From contig JABWCI010000005.1 in NCBI GenBank assembly GCA_013368515.1, positions 21,036-85,035 on the forward strand: a stretch of DNA of 64,000 nt. The letters run 5' to 3'. Origin of the DNA: Candidatus Altimarinota bacterium (GTDB lineage Bacteria > Patescibacteriota > Gracilibacteria > BD1-5 > UBA6164). Positions 1 to 10,476 of this stretch are shown in pieces. How positions within the stretch are numbered: position 1 is the stretch's first letter; each line of letters starts with the position of its first letter. Under the pieces are notes generated by a model. It did not search any database and was not told where the DNA came from. It saw only the letters and a program-made list of their open reading frames with translations. The translations under genes and the position numbers were made by a program.

Positions 1-576
1 CAATATACTTATTATTTTGTCTAATATACTCCAATTTTTTGTATTTTTTTTGTATTGTATAAAATTTTTATTTTCTTTAATTATATCTTCATATTCATCT
101 ATTTCTAGCCAATTTTTATTTATTTTTAGAAATTTTTCATAAGTATTATTATAGTCCAATATAGGTTTCATATAAACTATCCAAAAATATAGATATATAT
201 CATTTTCTATTTTCCAATCCTTAAAATCCATTCAATCAAGAGTACTAAAAAAACTCAAACAAAATCTACCAGCATGATATTTATCATTTTTTCTTACTCA
301 TAATATCTGAAAAATAAAAGTAATTATAGCTCTATTTAACCACATACTATTTTTACTAGTAACTATATATAAATCTATATCACTTTCACTATTTGTACTA
401 TTCATAGCTAGACTATTTCAAACTCAAATCATTTTTAATCAGGGAATCCATCTTATATAAGATATATATTTATATGTTTTTTTAAAGAAATTTATTTCTA
501 CATCACTTTGATTTTCTCTTATACCAAAGTTTTTTTTAAATATGTCATGAATTTCTTTTGAAAATTTTTGTTTCAT
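1..576 (-). CDS. Nucleotidyltransferase-domain protein (C-terminus cut by window edge)
   Basis: The frame reads from ATG at 576 down through base 1 without TAA or TAG, so at least 192 codons are present and the C-terminus lies outside the window. Around residues 46-67 is a GxxLxxNSxxxxSDIDLYIV stretch. This matches the G-S-x(n)-D-x-D core of the polymerase-beta-type nucleotidyltransferase fold, in which two acidic residues bind the metal. A hydrophobic stretch and an aromatic-rich region follow. Stand-alone proteins of this kind transfer a nucleotide to a small molecule or protein, but nothing here identifies the substrate. Two TGA glycines sit right before the motif. It is divergent from the superoxide reductase gene at 638, with a 61-base gap. 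The fold assignment is moderately sure; the function is unknown. Confidence 0.7.
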
Positions 577-637
577 TATTTTGTTATTTCATTATAATTA
601 TTTAAATAATACTTTTATATATTAAAAATCAAGAGAA

Positions 638-1084
638 ATGAAATATTTATGTGTTAATTGTAATTATATTTATGATGAAGCTATTTGAGATTCTTGAGAG
701 GGTATTGAAGCTTGAACAAAGATAGAAGATATAAATTATTGTCCAGTTTGTGAAGAATATGATACATTTCATCATGTAAATGAAGAGATAACATATCTTT
801 GAAATGATTTAAATGATAAATTTGAAGTAGAACATTTTATAGAAGTAAATCATATAGATGAGACATTTGAGGTAATTATAGGTTGAAATACTCATCCTAT
901 GTGAGAAGACCATAGGATAGCTTGGGTTTGATTATATGATGAATATGGTGATTTAGTAGAAGAAAAATTTTTAGATATAGATGATGATAGTGTAGTTGTT
1001 TTTGATGATTATTCTTTAGATGAAATAGAGATAAGAATAAAATGTACACAGCATAAACTTTTTGCGAAAAAATTTGTATTATAG
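638..1084 (+). CDS. Rubredoxin-superoxide reductase fusion
   Basis: A 148-residue protein of two metal domains. Residues 1-42 form a rubredoxin: CVNC at 5-8, a GxKIED-type stretch, and CPVC at 38-41, giving the four cysteines of an Fe(Cys)4 site. The rest is a neelaredoxin-type superoxide reductase. A His lies in VEHFIEV, then HPM, then EDHRIAW, and a C-x-x-H pair (CTQH) sits near the C-terminus, which supplies the His4Cys iron centre. The enzyme reduces superoxide to peroxide without making oxygen, with the rubredoxin domain as likely electron donor. Classical desulfoferrodoxins carry a desulforedoxin-like domain instead, so the full rubredoxin is a variation. This suits an anaerobe exposed to oxygen. 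ATG follows an AAGAGAA stretch. Six or more TGA codons read as Gly. Confidence 0.9.
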
Positions 1085-1155
1085 TATGTTTTGTGTTATT
1101 ATATGTTTGTTTTTAATAGAATTAATAAATTTCTTCTATAAACTCAAAAACTCGA

Positions 1156-1176
1156 CCAATTTACTATGTAAATTGG
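1156..1176. repeat. Hairpin in a 228-base gene-free gap
   Basis: Between the superoxide reductase stop at 1084 and the ATG at 1313 no coding frame is evident. The gap holds a perfect 9-bp inverted repeat (CCAATTTAC / GTAAATTGG) around a three-base loop. It is not followed directly by a T run, so it is not a standard terminator. It could be an RNA structure, or a terminator with the weak T-rich stretch about 10 bases further on. Confidence 0.45.
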
Positions 1177-1312
1177 GACTCAAACAGTTTTCGTTTATTT
1201 TAGAAAATTATTAATCCTACTAAATATAAAAAAATTTATTTCTAGTATTTTATATGTTATTTAAGACAAGTTTTCTTAAAATATATTGTATAAAAACTAA
1301 TAAAAAATAAAT

Positions 1313-3751
1313 ATGAGTTTAAAAGTATTTGAAATACTAGTTGATAAAAATAATATCAAATGACCATGAGTCTTTGAACATATTCTTATCATACTTCATA
1401 GAGTTTTTGAAGATTTTTCCAAAAAAAATCCTGAAAATCAAGTTGCTTTTTCTTTTGAAATAACAAAAGTAGGTAATAGAATCAGGTTTTTTGTGGTTTC
1501 TCCAAAAAAATATGCAAATTTTCTTTCAAATCAAATCTATGCTCATTACAATGATGTAGAAATACAAGAAGTTTGAGATTATCTTTCAAATATACCATCT
1601 TCAAAAGTACAAATCTGAAAAGTTTCTCTAAAAAAACATTATCTATTTCCTATAAAAAGTTTTACTCAAATCCAAGAAGAGGCAAGTCGTGATATGGTTG
1701 ATCCCTTTTCAAGTATAACTTCAGCATTATCAAAATCTGGTAAATATACACTAAATACTTTTCAAATCAATTTTACTCCAGTAAAAGACTCTTTTTGGAA
1801 AAATGATAGTGAAAAAATCATAAAAATAATTACATCAAAATCACCAGATTTTATAAAAAAAATCTTACTTAGCAAATATTTAATATTATTAAAAGTTTTG
1901 TCTTTTCCGTTTATTTTATTTTGAAAAATAGTTAAATTATTTTTAAAAAGAGATGAAGAAGATTCTAGTGAAGAAACAGAAAAAAAAGAAGATGAAGTTG
2001 CTGAATATTTTAAAACAAAACTTAGTCTTTCAGGTTTTAATACAAGTATAAATATAATACATGCTTGAGAAGATAAGATAGAAGCAAATGCTAGTATAAA
2101 AGAAATAAGTTCTACATTGGGGATATTCTCTTATTTTTGAGCTAATTCTTTTTTTTTAGATTCTATAGTTTCAGGGGAAGAATATTTTGAAATAGTAAAA
2201 AATAGAAAAGTTGTTTGAAATAATATACTTTCTACAAATGAATTATCAGGACTTGTTCATTTACCTACAAGTTATGTAAAAACTCCTCAAATAAATTGGG
2301 TTTCTTCTCGTGCTTTTGAACCGCCTTCAAATTTGCCAATTATAGATCCAGATTTAAATGATAATACTTCTGTAGAAAATGATTTAACTCCTATTTGAAA
2401 AACAAATTTTAGATGAACTAATATGAGTTTTGGTATAGGTCCAAATGATAGAAGAAGACATATGTATATCTTGTGAAAAACAGGTATGTGAAAATCTACT
2501 CTTTTAGAAAATATGATTATTGATGATATAAGAAAAGGTAGATGAGTTGCAGTTATTGATCCGCATGGTGATTTAGCCGAAGCTGTTATTGGTTTTATAC
2601 CAAAATCTAGAACAAATCAAACTATTATATTTGACCCAAGTGATACTTCTTGGCCTATTGCTTTCAATATGCTTGAAGATATAAGTCCAGAACATAGACC
2701 ACTTGTTGCATCTTGACTTGTATGAATATTTAAGAAAATATTTTGAGATTCTTGGTGACCAAGACTTGAACATATACTTAGAAATACAATATTAGCATTA
2801 CTTGAATATCCAAACTCAACACTTATTTCTATACCACTTATGCTAACAAGAGAAGTATTTAGAAATAAAGTTGTTTCAAAGATAAAAGATCCAGTTGTAA
2901 AAAATTTTTGGACATGAGAGTTTGCAAAAATGGCTCCAAATCAAAGAAGTGAAGCGGTTTGACCAATACTTAATAAAGTATGACAATTTCTTTCTAGTTC
3001 TATATTGAGAAATGTTTTATGACAACCAAAAAATAGTTTTTCTCTAAGATGGGCTATGGATAACAATAAAATAGTTATAGTAAATCTTTCAAAAGGTAAA
3101 ATCTGAGAAGATGCTTCTGCACTTTTATGAGCTATGCTTGTAACAAAATTTCAAATGGAAGCTATGAGTAGAGCAGATATTTCAGAAGATAAAAGAGTTG
3201 ATTTTTATCTTTATGTAGATGAATTTCAAAATTTTGCTACTGATAGTTTTGCTACTATTTTGAGTGAAGCAAGAAAATATAAACTTAATCTTGTAATGGC
3301 AAATCAATATATAGACCAAATGCAAGAAAGTGTAAGATGAGCAGTTTTTTGAAATGTTTGAAGTATAGTTTCATTTCAAGTTGGTTATCATGATGCAACT
3401 ATCTTGAAAGAAGTTTTAACTTGAGAGATATTAGAAGACGATTTGATGAATCTAAAAAAATACAACATCTATACAAAACAATTGATTGATGGTATGCCAA
3501 GTAGAGTTTTTTCTGCTAGTACTTTTCCTCCAAACAAAAAACATGATGAAGTTTTTTCAAAAAGATATGAAAAAATACTTCAAGTTTCTCGTGAAAAATA
3601 TAGTAAACCTAGGAAACAAATAGAAGAAAAAATATATAAAACAATAGAAGATATCGATATTCAAGAGCAAGCTTTAGAGAAAAAAAGATTAGAAATAAAA
3701 GAAAAAGAAAAACAAGATAAGGCTATGAAAAATAAAAAAGAAGACCAATAG
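1313..3751 (+). CDS. T4SS-type ATPase, VirD4/TraG-TraD-like
   Basis: An 812-residue protein. Residues 1-220 are a mixed domain with one hydrophobic segment near 200-215 (LILLKVLSFPFILFGKIVKLF), followed by an acidic linker. The ATPase starts near residue 380. It has the P-loop GKTGMGKST, a helix DDIRKGRGVAVIDPHGDLAEA that contains the Walker B-like DPHGD found in VirD4/TraG coupling proteins, and late in the domain YVDEFQNFATDSFATILSEARKY, the TraM-recognition (TraG C-terminal) signature. The last 70 residues are a charged coiled coil. Proteins of this layout are widespread in candidate-phyla bacteria, often without a recognisable conjugation system, and are thought to move DNA or protein across the membrane. 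No relaxase or VirB genes are visible nearby, so the cargo is unknown. Ends on a terminator hairpin. Confidence 0.85.
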
Positions 3752-3766
3752 TCTTCTTTTTTATTT
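3734..3766 (+). terminator. Intrinsic terminator after the T4SS-type ATPase
   Basis: AAGAAGAC and GTCTTCTT pair around a five-base loop and run into T6. The preceding A run makes it usable in both directions for the convergent gene ending at 3761. Confidence 0.8.
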
Positions 3767-4222
3767 TAATAAATTCTTTGTTTTTCATAAATAAGATCTA
3801 GAGTTTTGGTAATTTTTAAATATTGCATTATCTAGTTCTTTAAATGAATTGTTTTTTTCTTTTACACTAAGATATTCAAACATCTTATTTGAGTGATATA
3901 CAAATAGGTTAAAATTATCAACTATTCCATTCATAGTATAATAGTCTATTTCATTATTTTTGTATTTTCTTAAAAATTCATTTTTAAGTAATCTTTCGGC
4001 ACTTCTAAAATTGTTATATAGATTTTGAGAATTATTGTTTATAAAATATATATTTCTTATCTCATTTATTTCAAATTTATACTCCTCAATTCAGTAGCTT
4101 AAATCTAGAATTTGTTCTAGATATCATTCTATATTTTCATTTCAATAATAATTTGCATTTGAATAATTATTTATTGAAAAAAATGTAAATATTGCTATAA
4201 TAAGATAAACTAATTTTTTCAT
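3761..4222 (-). CDS. Small secreted protein of unknown function
   Basis: A 153-residue protein that begins with a signal peptide: MKK, a hydrophobic core of about 15 residues (LVYLIIAIFTFF), then a polar stretch with an ANYY cleavage-like site near 25. The mature part is charged, rich in Asn, Tyr, Lys and Glu, and predicted helical, with no catalytic motif I recognise. It is divergent from the J-protein gene at 4272 and convergent with the ATPase gene. Function unknown; the gene call rests on the uninterrupted frame and the clean signal sequence. Confidence 0.75.
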
Positions 4223-4271
4223 TTTAAGTTAGTTACTTTTAAACTATATATTTATAATTAAGATTTATAAA

Positions 4272-4949
4272 ATGTCAAATGATTTATATGAAGTTTTATG
4301 AGTAAATAAAAATTCGACTCCAGAAGAAATAAAAAAGGCTTATAGAAAAAAAGCTATGCAATATCATCCTGATAGAAATCCTTGAGATAAATCAAGTGAA
4401 GAAATGTTTAAAAAGGTAAATGCTGCTTATGAAACACTTTCTGATGAAAGTAAAAGAAAACAGTACGATATGTTTTGAACTACTTCTTCTAGTGGTTTTT
4501 GATGATGAAGTCCTTTTTGAAATTCTTCTTTTAGTTGATTTGAAGATATATTTTCAAATATGTGATGATGAGGTAGAAGCTCTTGATTTGATTTTAACTT
4601 TGAAGATTTGTTTGGTTCAATGTGATGAGGTTCGAGTAAGAGAAAAAATTCATATCAAAACGAAGATATAAAAGAAACATTAGATTTTGAAAAAACATAT
4701 GAAGTTCCTATTTTTGATCTTATTTTGGGTTGTAAAATAGAAGTAACTTGAGTTTATGGTCAAAAAGCTAGTTTAAAAATACCTTCTGGTACAAAACCAT
4801 GAACAAAGTTTAGAGTTAAAGATTTTTGAAAAAGTGAGTGAATTAAAAAATGAAATCTTATTGTAAAAATAGATGCACTTATGCCAAAAAATATAAGTGA
4901 TGTTGATTTACAAATGCTCAAAGTTATAAGGGAAAATGTAGGTTATTAA
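4272..4949 (+). CDS. DnaJ/CbpA-type co-chaperone (class B J-protein)
   Basis: A 225-residue protein. The J-domain fills residues 1-67 and carries the HPD tripeptide (YHPDRNPG) needed to stimulate the ATPase of DnaK. A Gly/Phe/Ser-rich linker follows (about 68-125, with repeated GGG runs written almost wholly as TGA TGA TGA). After it comes one DnaJ C-terminal beta domain (VPIFDLILGCKIEVTGVYGQ, then KIPSGTKPGTKFRVKDFGK). The CxxCxGxG zinc finger of class A DnaJ is absent, and only about one substrate-binding domain fits, so it is shorter than CbpA (about 300). It should act with a cytoplasmic DnaK. No CIRCE operator lies upstream although HrcA is encoded at 10475. Confidence 0.9.
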
Positions 4950-5043
4950 TTAAAAATAAAATATTTACTTAGTAAATACTTTTTTATTTTTTAAAATATA
5001 AAAATTTCTTATAATTTTTATATTAATTCATAAATTTATTTTT

Positions 5044-6323
5044 ATGCTAAAAAAAGCTTTTACATTGGTAGAGTTGATAGTTGTAATGACTCTTATAGTT
5101 ATACTTTCTAGTATATGATTTTTTTCATATCTACAATATACAGAATGAACTAGAGATACTAGTAGGGTTCATCAACTACAAATAATATGAGATGGTATAG
5201 ATTTAGCACTTTCAAAATGAATAAAATTAACTCCGGAATCAGCTATAGTAGTAAATGTTGAATGAGAAAAATATTCTACTCAATGACTTGCTTGAAAAGA
5301 GATACTTTGAAAAATTAAATATGTTTCAGATTGATTAGATCCAAAGACAAAAGAATTATTTACTTTTTCTCTTTGAGCAAACAATAAAGAGTATGATATG
5401 CTTACAGCTTTAGATAATCCTAATAATTCACCTAAAAAACAACTTATTAATTCATTTGTTTCTGACTCAAATTGAAGAATACCATATGTTTATTGAAAAA
5501 ATACAGTTTGAATATTTGTTGATTCAAATTATGTACCACTTAATAAGATACTAAATTGAACTCTAGATATAGATTGTGATACAACAAATAATTGATATAA
5601 ACTTATATTTGAAAACTGATTGATATTGGATCCAATTACTTGGCAAAATCAATTTGAATATTGACCATGTTATGTTGAAGATTTAACTAGTATTATTCCT
5701 ACGCCACCTCCTTCTCCGTAAATATTGTTTATACTGATTTATCATCTCTACTTTCTTGAGAGTGTAACATTTCATGACCAACATTTACTGCAAATTTCAA
5801 CTCTAATACTTGAGTTTATAATTGAGATCTAATTTGTAACTGAGCATGAATAGATGATACTGAATTGCAATTTTTTATTATATTTAGGAGAATAAATTGA
5901 ACATTTGATTTGAGTTCAAATCTTATAACAAATGTTAATCCACTTGTAAATTTGGAGGGAGTTACTTGAGATTTTAGATTAAATGATAATTCTCTTAGAA
6001 CATTAAATCTTTCAAATAATAATATAAGTAATCTTGACCAATTGTTTAATCTAAATAATTTGGTTCACTTAAATCTTTCAAATAACAACATAACAAGTAT
6101 TTATTGAATTAGACAAAAAAATAATTTGGATTATCTAAATATATCTTGAAATCCTAATATAACAGACTTATCTTATTTAAATTATTCTTCAAGTTCAAAA
6201 ACTTTACAATTATATACTAGAAATTATAGTGTAAAAATTAATTCTGTTTCTATTTGTAATAACCGGACTATACTTGATCAAAATGCAACTACATATCCTA
6301 ATAAATCTTTAATCTGTAATTAA
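5044..6323 (+). pseudogene. Pilin-like surface protein with leucine-rich repeats, frameshifted
   Basis: Part one (5044-5721, 225 codons) starts with a type IV pilin N-terminus, MLKKAFTLVELIVVMT, whose KAFTLVE is the prepilin peptidase site. It ends at TAA just after a Pro-rich linker (PTPPPSP). Part two continues in the -1 frame from about 5718 to TAA at 6321-6323. It encodes two or more leucine-rich repeats of the LxxLxLSNNNI type, then a C-terminal cysteine-containing region. Part two has no start codon and no signal sequence of its own: its frame opens only at 5691, and the first TTG is near 5860. The two parts therefore look like one protein broken by a single-base change near 5716-5721. 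No slippery heptamer is visible there. A sequencing error is possible. Intact, it would be a pilus-anchored LRR adhesin. Confidence 0.75.
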
Positions 6324-6421
6324 ATATTTTAAAAACCATTTTACTTATTTGTAAAGTGATTTTTCTTTTGTTTTACTTCAAAATATTTTATAATTAATAG
6401 GTTATATCTTTATTTATTTTT

Positions 6422-8230
6422 ATGATAAAAAAAGCTTTTACATTAGTTGAATTAATAGTTGTTATAGCTGTAATAGCTATAGTTTCTTCTGTTTGAATTT
6501 TTACTTTTTCTGAATATATGTCAGAGGTTAGAGATGCAAATAGAATAACTCAAATAAACAATTTGAGAGATTGAATTGCACTTAAAATTAATTCAGGTTT
6601 ACTTTTAAAGCCAGAGTGAGCTATAGAAGTACAAAGTAATTGAGATAAAAAATTATTTCAATGATATTTTTGACCTAGTTTAATAAAAAAAGTTGAATAT
6701 TCTATGGATTGAATAGATCCAAAAGATAAAAGTTATTTTACTTATTCATTATCTGCAAATTGAAAATATTTTCAATTAATGGCTTTTTTAGAAGAAGAAG
6801 AAAGTTATTTATGAGTATGATATGAAAATATACTTATAAAAGATAATAGAGGTAGAATTCCATATATAGTTTGAAGTAAAGAGATAGGGATATTTTTTAA
6901 TGATAATGTTGTTCCTATACATGAATATGCCTCATCTCCTTTAAATATTACATCTATAACTGCAGATGTTTATAATGTAGTTTTAAGAAATGATAGAATA
7001 GTTACATCTACATGATGAACTCTTTTTGCTCAAATGAATAATGTTGTTGCAAATTATGGTAACAATGTTTATTGATGTGCAAAACAAATTTATAATTATG
7101 CAAATTATTATATTTGAAATCCAACTATTTCAAATACTCCACGGCAAAATGTAAATTCTAGTGCTCCTTGTTATTTTTCATGTAAATCATGATTTACATG
7201 GAATACTGATTTATGTTTTAATAACATATCTATAAATGGTCAAGTAAGAGATGTAAAAGTTCAAAGTGATGGTAAAGTTTTGATAGGTTGAAATTTTACA
7301 ACAGTATGATGAGTATCAAGAAATAGGATAGCTAGATTAAATAGTGATTGAACTTTAGATACTAGTTTCAATGCAAATGTATGAAATAATTCTGTACTTG
7401 ATATAGAAATACAAAGTGATGGTAAGATTTTGATAGGTTGAAATTTTACAACAGTATGATGAACAACAAGAAATAGGATAGCTAGATTAAATAGTGATTG
7501 AACTTTAGATACTAGTTTTAATCCAAATGTAAATAATATAGTTTATGATATAGAAATACAAAGTGAAGGTGAAATAGTTATTTGAGGTACTTTTACAACA
7601 GTATGATGAAAAACAAGAAATAGGATAGCTAGATTAAATGAAAATGGTAGTTTAGATACATGATTTAATCCAAATTCAAATTCTAATATCTATGTTATAG
7701 AAATACAAAATGATTGAAAAATACTGGTTTGATGAACATTTGGTAGTATATGAGGTCAAACTCGTAATAGAATAGCTAGGTTAAATACAAACTGAACAGC
7801 AGATAGTTTTAATCCAAATAGTAATTGAAGTATTTGGGCTGTATTACTACAAAGTGATTGAAAAGTTATTTTATGATGAACTTTTACAAGTATGTGATGA
7901 CAAACTCGTACTAGACTTGCAAGAGTAAATAATGATGGGACATTAGATACTAGTTTTAATATAAATATAAATTCAAGTATTTATACTTTAAAATTACAAA
8001 GTGATTGAAAAATAATTATATGATGAAATTTTACAATAGTATGATGATCAACAAGAAATAGTATTGCTAGATTAAATACAAATTGAACTTTAGATACTTC
8101 TTATAATCCAAATGCAAATTCAACAGTATATAGAATTAATATAGATAGTTTATGAAATCATCTATTTGGTTGAACATTTACAAGTATAGATTGAATTTCA
8201 AAAGAGAGATTTGGTTTATATAGTGAATAA
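6422..8230 (+). CDS. Pilin-like surface protein with delta-60 repeat propeller
   Basis: A 602-residue protein. Residues 1-30 are a class III/type IV pilin leader (KKAFTLVELIVVIAVIAIV) with the Glu at +5 of mature pilins. Residues 30-200 are a pseudopilin-like globular part with a likely disulphide region (CAKQ..., APCYFSCKSG, LCF). From about 275 on there are six to seven repeats of about 50-60 residues, each with VQSDGKxLIGGNFTTVGGxxRNRIARLNSDGTLDTSFNxN. This is the delta-60 repeat, a beta-propeller blade type. The DNA repeats are similar enough to recombine. It is downstream of the LRR pilin gene and shares its leader, so the pair look like duplicates with swapped heads. Expected on the outside of the cell or at a pilus tip; the ligand is unknown. 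Confidence 0.88.
7236..8200 (+). repeat. Tandem repeats coding the delta-60 blades
   Basis: About six imperfect units, roughly 150 bases each. The first two or three are nearly identical (for example around 7290-7360, 7430-7500 and 7590-7650). The similarity at DNA level would allow blade number to change by recombination or slippage. Confidence 0.8.
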
Positions 8231-8235
8231 AAATA

Positions 8236-8272
8236 AAAAAGAATTAGATTTGCTCTAATTCTTTTTTTTGTT
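8236..8272. terminator. Bidirectional terminator
   Basis: AAAAAAGAATTAGA and TCTAATTCTTTTTTTT pair around a five-base loop. It serves the propeller gene on the plus strand and the convergent recO-like gene on the minus strand. Confidence 0.85.
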
Positions 8273-8828
8273 CTTCATTTATTCAAGTTAGTTTCAGTAT
8301 ATTTTCTATCTTTGAATTACTTATAAATTTAAGTATTTTTCTTATTATCTCATCATTGTGATTTATATTTAGTATTCAAATAAGTGATTTTATTTTTATT
8401 TTTGTTAATATAAGTTTTATTTCATCTATATTTTCTTTCTCATTTATTATTTCTATTATTTCATAGATCTCTTCAAAAGCCACTCATTCGGGTATTTCTC
8501 TGTAAATAAGAGCAATTATCTCTAGATATTTATTTATCTCATAAAAGTTTTTATCTTTATTTATATTAAATTCATTTTTGATTTTAATATTTTTTATCTT
8601 GTGAATCTTTGATTTCTCACTTGTTATTATTTCAAAATTTATATTGTATCATATATCTAAACTTTTTTCTGTTTTACTATATTTTTTGCTTGCTTTTATT
8701 TTTCAATATGTTTTTGTAAAAAGGGTATACAAAAACTCTTTATCATTTTTCTTTGTAAAGCTATCATCGTTTATTTTGAGAGTTTTTTCTATTTTTAAAA
8801 CTATTGCTTTGTCTTTGAATATGCTCAA
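8244..8828 (-). CDS. recO: RecO-like DNA repair protein
   Basis: The frame runs from the TAA at 8244-8246 up past 8900 with no ATG. I place the start at TTG 8828, giving 194 residues. A longer TTG at 8915 would overlap the promoter and start codon of the divergent gene and add a spurious hydrophobic segment. The N-terminus (FKDKAIVLKIEK, then LYTLFTKTYGKIKASKKYSKTEKSLDIG) has the RecO OB-fold pattern of xAIVLK, TxxYGKIxxxxKGxxxxKS, followed by a helical C-terminal part. RecO loads RecA onto SSB-coated DNA in the RecFOR pathway. It is shorter than usual (about 240) and lacks the zinc cysteines of some family members. The family call is moderate; the start is uncertain. Confidence 0.6.
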
Positions 8829-8852
8829 TTTTAAAAAATTAGTAAATAAATA

Positions 8853-8880
8853 TTGAAATATAAAAAATATAGTATATAAT
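8853..8880 (+). promoter_or_regulatory. Sigma-70-type promoter for the 8910 operon
   Basis: TTGAAA at 8853-8858, a 16-base spacer and TATAAT at 8875-8880, ending 29 bases before the ATG at 8910. The same short region must also hold the promoter of the divergent recO-like gene. Confidence 0.65.
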
Positions 8881-8909
8881 ATTTGCAATTTAATTTTTTT
8901 CAATAATTT

Positions 8910-9308
8910 ATGCAAGAAATAAATCTAAGCGAAAAACAAGTGGACGAGTTGATATTATCTCTTATTGTTTCACATTCTAGCGAAGTAGAAGTAGATGAAA
9001 CTACATTTTTAGATTTACTTAAACATAGTTTATCTCTTAATACTATGGAAAAAAAGAGAGTAATAGATGCTGTCCCAACTCTTAGTCAATTTCAATTTGA
9101 TGAATTGTCTAAAGTTTTTACTGAAGAAAGAGATAAGTTTAGAGAACTTGCAAAAGAACATCCAGAAGATATTAAAAAACTTGTTGCAAAACAACAAAAA
9201 GAATGGTTAGAACTTTGAGATTTATATCAAGCTGAAATGCAAGCAAAACAAAAAGAATCTCAAGATCAAAATAAAATTGATGATATTAAAGCTTCACTTT
9301 GATTATAA
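8910..9308 (+). CDS. Hypothetical helical cytoplasmic protein
   Basis: A 132-residue acidic, helix-rich protein beginning MQEINLSEKQVDELIL, with no signal or membrane segment. A run of short helices ends in a Gln/Lys-rich tail. It contains only two TGA glycines near the end. I recognise no family. It sits three bases upstream of the pseudouridine synthase gene and probably shares its transcript. The gene call rests on the good promoter, the uninterrupted frame and tight spacing to the next gene. Confidence 0.75.
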
Positions 9309-9311
9309 TTT

Positions 9312-10241
9312 ATGTTATATAATTTTTGTATATTATCCGATAAACAAGTAAGAGTAGATATTTATTTATCTGCTCTTTTTCAAGATTTTTCAAGAAGTTA
9401 TATACAAAAGATGATTGATAAATGACAAGTTAGTGTAAATTCAAAAATCATAAATAAAAATCTCAAAATAAAACCAAGAGATGAGATAAATATAACTATC
9501 ATAAATGAATCAATCGAAGTAAAACCACAAGATATGAATTTAGATATCATATATGAAGATGAAAATTTACTTATAATAAATAAAGATCCATTTTTAAATG
9601 TACATCCTGTACCTTGAGAAGATGGAAATAAAAACACTCTTGTAAATGGTATATTGCATCATTGTAAATGAGCATTACCTTGTATATCTTGAGTAGAAAG
9701 ACCTGGTATAGTTCATAGGCTCGATAAAGATACTTCATGAATTATTTTGATTGCAAAAACAGATTTTATGATGAGTTATCTATCAGGTATCATAAAAGAT
9801 AGGGAAATAACAAAAAATTATATTGCAATTGTAAATGGTATAGTTAAAGATAATGATTTCAAAATAGAAAGCTTTATAGGTCGTGATCCAAATGATAGAC
9901 TCAAGATGACTACAAAAAACCCACTTAATCCAAAACTAGCTATAAGTTATGGTAGTCTGATTTGATACATAGATAATAAATATAGTGTTTTAAAAATAAA
10001 TATAAAAACTTGAAGAACTCATCAAATCAGAGTACATTTATCTAGTATCTGATATCCAATCATAGGAGATAAAGTTTATGGTATAAAATCTATAAATGAA
10101 GAAGTTTTTAAAAAGTATTGACTACAAAGACAAGCACTTCATGCTTATGAACTAGATTTTAATTTATACTCTAAAAAAGTTAGTTTTAAAGCAAATTTAA
10201 AAGAAGATATGCAAAAAATAGTTTGAGATTTAATTTTTTAA
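9312..10241 (+). CDS. rluD: RluA-family 23S rRNA pseudouridine synthase
   Basis: A 309-residue protein. Residues 1-75 form an S4 RNA-binding domain (VRVDIYLSALFQDFSRSYIQ, NSKIINKNLKIKPRDEI). The catalytic domain carries the RluA/RluD motif HRLDKDTSGIILIAKT near residue 140, in which the Asp of RLDKDTSG is the nucleophile that attacks the uracil ring. It also has VHPVPGEDGNKNTLVNG before it and GRTHQIRVHL-like TGRTHQIRVHLSS near 235. Length and order match RluD (about 325), which modifies helix 69 of 23S rRNA, but RluA/RluC subfamilies cannot be excluded. Codons for the motif glycines include TGA. The start ATG is three bases after the previous stop, and a lipoprotein gene follows nine bases downstream. 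Confidence 0.9.
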
Positions 10242-10250
10242 TTTTATTTT

Positions 10251-10448
10251 ATGAAAAAAATATTTTTAATAATTTTTGTTTTATTTTCACTTACTTCTTG
10301 TGGTGAAGATTTCAAAGAAGCATGAGTTATAATGGATGATTATGCAGATACTCTTGAAACTTCTATAACAGATTCAAAAGAAGTTAGAGATTTGATGAAT
10401 CAAAATACTTCTGATTTAAAAAATGCAATTGATGCCGCGAAACAATAA
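10251..10448 (+). CDS. Small lipoprotein
   Basis: A 65-residue protein with a type II signal peptide: MKK, a hydrophobic core (IFLIIFVLFSL) and the lipobox LTSC, which would be cleaved before Cys-17 and lipidated. The mature part of about 48 residues is acidic and helical (DDYADTLETSITDSKEVRDLMNQ). No known family. It is the last gene of the 8910-10448 group and ends on a terminator. Similar tiny lipoproteins often act as spacers or inhibitors, but no function can be assigned. Confidence 0.8.
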
Positions 10449-10476
10449 AAAAAAGAGTTTTTAAACTCTTTTTTTT
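10447..10476. terminator. Bidirectional terminator between the lipoprotein gene and hrcA
   Basis: AAAAGAGTTT and AAACTCTTTT pair around TTA, with A8 before and T8 after. It lies between convergent stops at 10448 and 10475. Confidence 0.88.

Noticed and set aside
4420..4671. 83-codon frame overlapping the J-protein gene
   Set aside because: Out-of-frame reading of the Gly/Phe-rich linker, where TGA runs create long stretches without TAA or TAG.
8703..8915. Longer recO start with an N-terminal hydrophobic segment
   Set aside because: It would cross the promoter and start codon of the divergent gene and has only a TTG start.
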